This document shows, one piece after another, positions 6,361-8,893 of a stretch of DNA of 8,893 nucleotides; within the stretch, counting starts at the first letter, position 1; each line of letters starts with the position of its first letter. Source of the DNA: CBDULX01 sp965368175. Lineage in GTDB: Bacteria; Pseudomonadota; Gammaproteobacteria; SZUA-229. Where the stretch lies: positions 1 to 8,893 of the forward strand of contig CBDULX010000128.1 in the NCBI GenBank assembly GCA_965368175.1, read 5' to 3'. The notes below the pieces were generated by a model that was given only the letters and a program-made list of their open reading frames with translations, did no database searches and was not told where the DNA came from. A program made the position numbers and the translations under genes.

Positions 6361-8283
6361 ATGGCAAAAATCATAGGTATTGACCTGGGTACTACTAACT
6401 CATGTGTCGCTATCATGGATGGTGATAAACCAAGGGTTATCGAGAACAGTGAAGGTGATCGTACCACCCCATCCATCATCGCATTTGGTGAAGGTGAAGA
6501 AGTATTAGTGGGAATGGCAGCCAAGCGTCAGGCGGTGACTAACCCGAATAATACTATTTATGCTGTTAAACGTCTGATTGGTCGTCGTTTTGATGAAGAA
6601 GTGGTACAGCGCGATATTAAACTGGTGCCTTATAAAATCGTCAAGGCCGACAATGGTGATGCCTGGATCGAAGCCCACGGCAAGAAAATGTCAGCACCTG
6701 AAATTTCAGCCCGTATTCTGAAGAAAATGAAAAAAACCGCTGAAGAATTCCTGGGTGAGACGGTTACAGAGGCCGTCATTACGGTACCGGCTTACTTCAA
6801 CGATTCACAGCGTCAGGCGACTAAAGATGCCGGTAAAATAGCCGGCCTGGATGTCAAACGTATTATTAATGAGCCAACCGCTGCGGCCCTGGCTTATGGC
6901 ATGGATAAGAAACGTGGCGATGCCAAGATCGTGGTTTACGATCTGGGTGGCGGTACCTTTGACGTTTCGGTCATCGAAATTGCAGAAATCGACGGTGAGC
7001 ACCAGTTTGAAGTACTGGCTACCAACGGGGATACTTTCCTGGGTGGTGAAGACTTTGATATGCGCCTCATCGATTATCTTTCAGATGAGTTCAAGAAAGA
7101 CACTGGCATGGATTTGCACAACGATCCTATGGCCCTGCAGCGCCTGAAAGAAGCAGCAGAAAAAGCCAAAATCGAACTGTCTTCCAGCCAGCAGACCGAT
7201 ATCAATCTGCCTTATATTACGGCCGATGCATCAGGTCCCAAACATCTGAACATCAAACTGACTCGTGCCAAACTGGAATCTCTGGTGGATGACCTGATTC
7301 AGAGCACCATTGGCCCTTGCCGCACAGCTATGAAAGATGCCGGTCTGGGCGTGGGTGATATCGATGATGTCATCCTGGTGGGTGGTCAGACCCGTATGCC
7401 GAAAGTACAGGAAGAAGTGAAAAAATTCTTTGGTAAAGAGCCACGTAAGGATGTGAATCCGGACGAAGCCGTTGCCATTGGTGCCGCGATACAGGGTGGC
7501 GTACTGGGTGGCGATGTGAATGACATCCTGCTGCTGGACGTAACACCTCTGTCTCTGGGTATAGAAACCATGGGTGGCGTAATGACCAAGCTGGTCGAGA
7601 AAAACACCACTATACCAACCAAGGCGTCACAGGTATTCTCCACCGCCGATGACAATCAGGGCGCAGTAACCGTGCATGTATTGCAGGGTGAGCGTGAAAT
7701 TGCCTCGGGTAACAAGTCTCTGGGTCGTTTCGATCTGGCGGATATTCCACCGGCACCTCGCGGTACACCACAGATTGAGGTTTCTTTCGACATCGATGCC
7801 AACGGTATCCTGAACGTTTCAGCCAAGGATAAAGCCACTGGTAAGCAACAGTCGATTGTGATCAAGGCTTCCAGCGGTCTGTCCGATGAAGAAATCGAAA
7901 AAATGGTTAAGGATGCCGAAGCTCATGCCGATGAAGATCATCGAGTGAAAGAACTGGTAGAAGCTCGTAATACAGCGGACAACATGATTCATGCCACTCA
8001 GAAATCGCTCAAAGACCTGGCTGATCAGGTTGAAGCTTCTGAAAAAGAAGCTATTGAGAAAGCTATTGAAGAGCTGAAAGAAGCCGTCAAAGGTGAAGAC
8101 AAGGCCCTGATCGAGCAGAAAACTCAGGCGCTAACTGAAGCGGCGGGCAAAGTGGCTGAAAAGGCTTATGCCAAGTCACAGCAGGCAGAGGGTGGTGCCG
8201 AAGGTGCGACTGATCAGGCCCAGTCTGATGCCGGTGATGAAGTCGTCGATGCTGAGTTTGAGGAAGTTAAAGACGACAAATAA
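6361..8283 (+). CDS. dnaK: Molecular chaperone DnaK (Hsp70)
   Basis: ATP-dependent cytoplasmic chaperone that binds exposed hydrophobic segments. DnaJ stimulates its ATPase and GrpE exchanges its nucleotide. The 640-residue length is close to E. coli DnaK (638). The nucleotide-binding domain (about 1-385) has the phosphate loop GIDLGTTNSCVA at 6-17, NEPTAAALAYG at 170-180, VVYDLGGGTFDVS at 191-203 with Thr199 at the E. coli autophosphorylation position, and GGQTRMP at 341-347. The interdomain linker ILLLD falls exactly at 389-393. The substrate-binding domain follows, with VTPLSLGIETMGGV at 394-407 and a helical lid to about 605. The tail ends in EEVKDDK, the proteobacterial form. Its own sigma-32 promoter and ribosome binding site lie directly upstream. 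It is followed by stem-loops rather than immediately by dnaJ. No unusual residue was seen in the ATP site. Confidence 0.98.
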   Translation: MAKIIGIDLGTTNSCVAIMDGDKPRVIENSEGDRTTPSIIAFGEGEEVLVGMAAKRQAVTNPNNTIYAVKRLIGRRFDEEVVQRDIKLVPYKIVKADNGDAWIEAHGKKMSAPEISARILKKMKKTAEEFLGETVTEAVITVPAYFNDSQRQATKDAGKIAGLDVKRIINEPTAAALAYGMDKKRGDAKIVVYDLGGGTFDVSVIEIAEIDGEHQFEVLATNGDTFLGGEDFDMRLIDYLSDEFKKDTGMDLHNDPMALQRLKEAAEKAKIELSSSQQTDINLPYITADASGPKHLNIKLTRAKLESLVDDLIQSTIGPCRTAMKDAGLGVGDIDDVILVGGQTRMPKVQEEVKKFFGKEPRKDVNPDEAVAIGAAIQGGVLGGDVNDILLLDVTPLSLGIETMGGVMTKLVEKNTTIPTKASQVFSTADDNQGAVTVHVLQGEREIASGNKSLGRFDLADIPPAPRGTPQIEVSFDIDANGILNVSAKDKATGKQQSIVIKASSGLSDEEIEKMVKDAEAHADEDHRVKELVEARNTADNMIHATQKSLKDLADQVEASEKEAIEKAIEELKEAVKGEDKALIEQKTQALTEAAGKVAEKAYAKSQQAEGGAEGATDQAQSDAGDEVVDAEFEEVKDDK

Positions 8284-8296
8284 TGGCCAGATGCAG

Positions 8297-8320
8297 CGGG
8301 CAGTAGAAGAATACTGCCCG
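8297..8320 (+). other. Perfect 9-bp stem-loop after dnaK
   Basis: CGGGCAGTA (8297-8305) and TACTGCCCG (8312-8320) pair without mismatch around a GAAGAA loop, 14 nt after the dnaK stop codon. The following bases AACTGTATAATC are not a U-tract, so it is unlikely to be a classical intrinsic terminator on its own. It could protect the 3' end of dnaK mRNA or mark a processing site; both are inferences. Confidence 0.65.
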
Positions 8321-8340
8321 AACTGTATAATCGCTTGTTT

Positions 8341-8372
8341 CAGGAATGCCTGGCCATGTCAGGCATTTCCTG
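8341..8372 (+). terminator. Strong stem-loop, possible leaky terminator after dnaK
   Basis: CAGGAATGCCTG (8341-8352) pairs with CAGGCATTTCCTG (8360-8372) across a 7-nt loop, giving 12 base pairs with one bulged T. The sequence after it, TGTTTGACG, is only mildly T-rich, so termination may be partial. A leaky terminator would reduce dnaJ relative to dnaK. A pure mRNA-stabilising hairpin is an equally fair reading. Confidence 0.5.
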
Positions 8373-8383
8373 TGTTTGACGTA

Positions 8384-8409
8384 CTATTAACTCAAAATGA
8401 AGTTAATAG
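8384..8409 (+). other. AT-rich 9-bp stem-loop between dnaK and dnaJ
   Basis: CTATTAACT (8384-8392) and AGTTAATAG (8401-8409) are perfectly complementary around an 8-nt loop. GTA at 8381-8383 and TAC at 8415-8417 could extend it across a 5-nt bulge. It has too little G+C for a terminator. As double-stranded DNA this inverted repeat could instead be an operator for a dimeric protein, but it does not match CIRCE. Confidence 0.5.
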
Positions 8410-8471
8410 CACAGTACAGGGAAGAACTGACATAACAAAAGCTGCGTGAGATGAAGGGGAATGACCTGCCT

Positions 8472-8500
8472 TTGTCGAAAAAATATACAGGATTTATATT
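8472..8500 (+). promoter_or_regulatory. Sigma-70-type promoter candidate for dnaJ
   Basis: TTGTCG at 8472-8477 (4 of 6 to TTGACA) and TATATT at 8495-8500 (5 of 6 to TATAAT) are separated by the optimal 17 nt. Transcription would start near 8507, about 60 nt before the dnaJ ATG. It lies downstream of all three hairpins, so it would bypass any attenuation there. The AT-rich context raises the chance of a fortuitous match. Confidence 0.5.
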
Positions 8501-8541
8501 TTCTCGCCGTGTTAATAAATTTTCCTCCAACCGAGGTTGTC

Positions 8542-8545
8542 AGGA
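8542..8545 (+). promoter_or_regulatory. Ribosome binding site near dnaJ, better placed for an upstream GTG
   Basis: AGGA is 7 nt before an in-frame GTG at 8553-8555 but 22 nt before the ATG at 8568. No other good motif lies closer to the ATG. If GTG is used, DnaJ gains five residues (MTTDT) ahead of MSKRDYY. Confidence 0.4.
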
Positions 8546-8567
8546 TTGAAAAGTGACTACTGATACT

Positions 8568-8893
8568 ATGTCGAAACGAGATTATTACGAAGTACTGGGC
8601 GTGTCCCGGGATGTTAACGAAGCAGATTTGAAGAAGGCTTATCGCCGCCACGCGATGAAGCATCATCCTGATCGTAATCAGAATAATCCAGAATCTGAAG
8701 TTAAATTCAAGGAAGCCAAAGAAGCATACGACGTACTCTCCGATGCGCAGAAACGTGCAGCCTACGACCAATACGGCCATGCCGGTGTCGATCCTTCTGC
8801 GGCAGCCGGTGCCGGTGGATTTGGTGGTGGTGCCAATTTCAGTGATATTTTTGGTGATGTATTCGGTGATATTTTTGGCGGCGGTGGTGGCGG
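8568..8893 (+). CDS. dnaJ: Chaperone DnaJ (Hsp40), C-terminus cut by window edge
   Basis: Co-chaperone that delivers substrates to DnaK and stimulates its ATPase. Only the first 108 codons are in the window. They cover the whole J-domain (about 4-70), starting KRDYYEVLGV with the essential His33-Pro34-Asp35 loop and KFKEAKEAYDVLSDAQKRAA at 49-68, and the start of the Gly/Phe-rich region with repeated DIF-type motifs (SDIFGDVFGDIFGG). Type I DnaJ proteins then have a zinc-finger domain and C-terminal domains, which would lie beyond the edge. The ATG at 8568 is chosen because the family begins MAK/MSKRDYY; an in-frame GTG at 8553 is a real alternative with a better placed ribosome binding site. 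The 284-nt gap from dnaK and the promoter in it suggest partly independent expression. Confidence 0.96.
   Translation, partial: MSKRDYYEVLGVSRDVNEADLKKAYRRHAMKHHPDRNQNNPESEVKFKEAKEAYDVLSDAQKRAAYDQYGHAGVDPSAAAGAGGFGGGANFSDIFGDVFGDIFGGGGG

Larger units (their letters stand above)
8284..8567 (+). other. Structured 284-nt dnaK-dnaJ intergenic region
   Basis: This is the longest non-coding stretch in the window. It holds three consecutive stem-loops (8297-8320, 8341-8372, 8384-8409), an isolated perfect TATAAT at 8326-8331, and a sigma-70-type promoter at 8472-8500. TGGCCAG at 8284-8290 is complementary to CTGGCCA at 8350-8356, so the first part could also fold into one larger structure that competes with the second hairpin. 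The short reading frames crossing it show no protein-like composition and run through the hairpin arms. No sigma-32 promoter or CIRCE was seen in it. Confidence 0.7.

Noticed and set aside
8291..8449. Possible small gene (ATG at 8291, about 50 codons) between dnaK and dnaJ
   Set aside because: It runs through hairpin arms, has no ribosome binding site and encodes a Cys-rich product without protein-like pattern. The inverted repeats explain the sequence better.
8403..8780. Minus-strand open frame of 125 codons over the dnaJ start
   Set aside because: It is antisense to the conserved DnaJ J-domain. Its Phe/Ile-rich product is what the complement of this AT-rich region would give by chance.
1..8893. 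A new defence, mobile or biosynthetic system
   Set aside because: Every substantial frame is accounted for by a known housekeeping or heat-shock family. No direct repeats, integrase, transposase, attachment site or foreign-looking stretch was seen.

Overview
The window looks like the chromosome of a gammaproteobacterium of moderate base composition (not counted). It carries LolC/D-type lipoprotein export, an Escherichia coli-length SfsA, a DnaK that aligns with the E. coli protein residue for residue at key positions and ends in EEVKDDK, and sigma-32-type heat-shock promoters. Unlike E. coli it also carries the repressor gene hrcA, as some non-enteric gammaproteobacteria do. I cannot place it to genus. 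No mobile element, CRISPR array, tRNA or rRNA was seen, and every reading frame is intact.

Layout. Positions 1-1812, minus strand: a two-gene agmatine-to-putrescine operon, aguA (agmatine deiminase) followed by aguB (N-carbamoylputrescine amidase, cut by the left edge), overlapping by 8 nt. Positions 1818-2522, plus strand: sfsA, diverging from aguA with only 5 bp between the two start codons. Positions 2565-4551: a LolC/LolF-type permease and the ATPase LolD, again overlapping by 8 nt, which extract lipoproteins from the inner membrane for delivery to the outer membrane. No second permease (lolE) follows. Positions 4574-8893: the heat-shock cluster hrcA-grpE-dnaK-dnaJ, with dnaJ cut by the right edge.

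How the genes work together. AguA and AguB act in sequence to make putrescine. LolC/F and LolD form one ABC transporter. DnaK, DnaJ and GrpE form the Hsp70 chaperone cycle, and HrcA is a heat-shock repressor. The regulatory signals are the most informative part of the window. Near-consensus sigma-32 promoters with identical 13-nt spacers precede grpE and dnaK, and a weaker one may precede hrcA. No CIRCE operator was found, so HrcA probably acts elsewhere. The 284-nt dnaK-dnaJ gap holds three stem-loops and a good sigma-70-type promoter, which suggests dnaJ is partly uncoupled from dnaK. I see no convincing undescribed system. The points worth a second look are regulatory: the 5-bp divergent start with a possible leaderless aguA mRNA, the structured dnaK-dnaJ gap, and the single-permease Lol locus.
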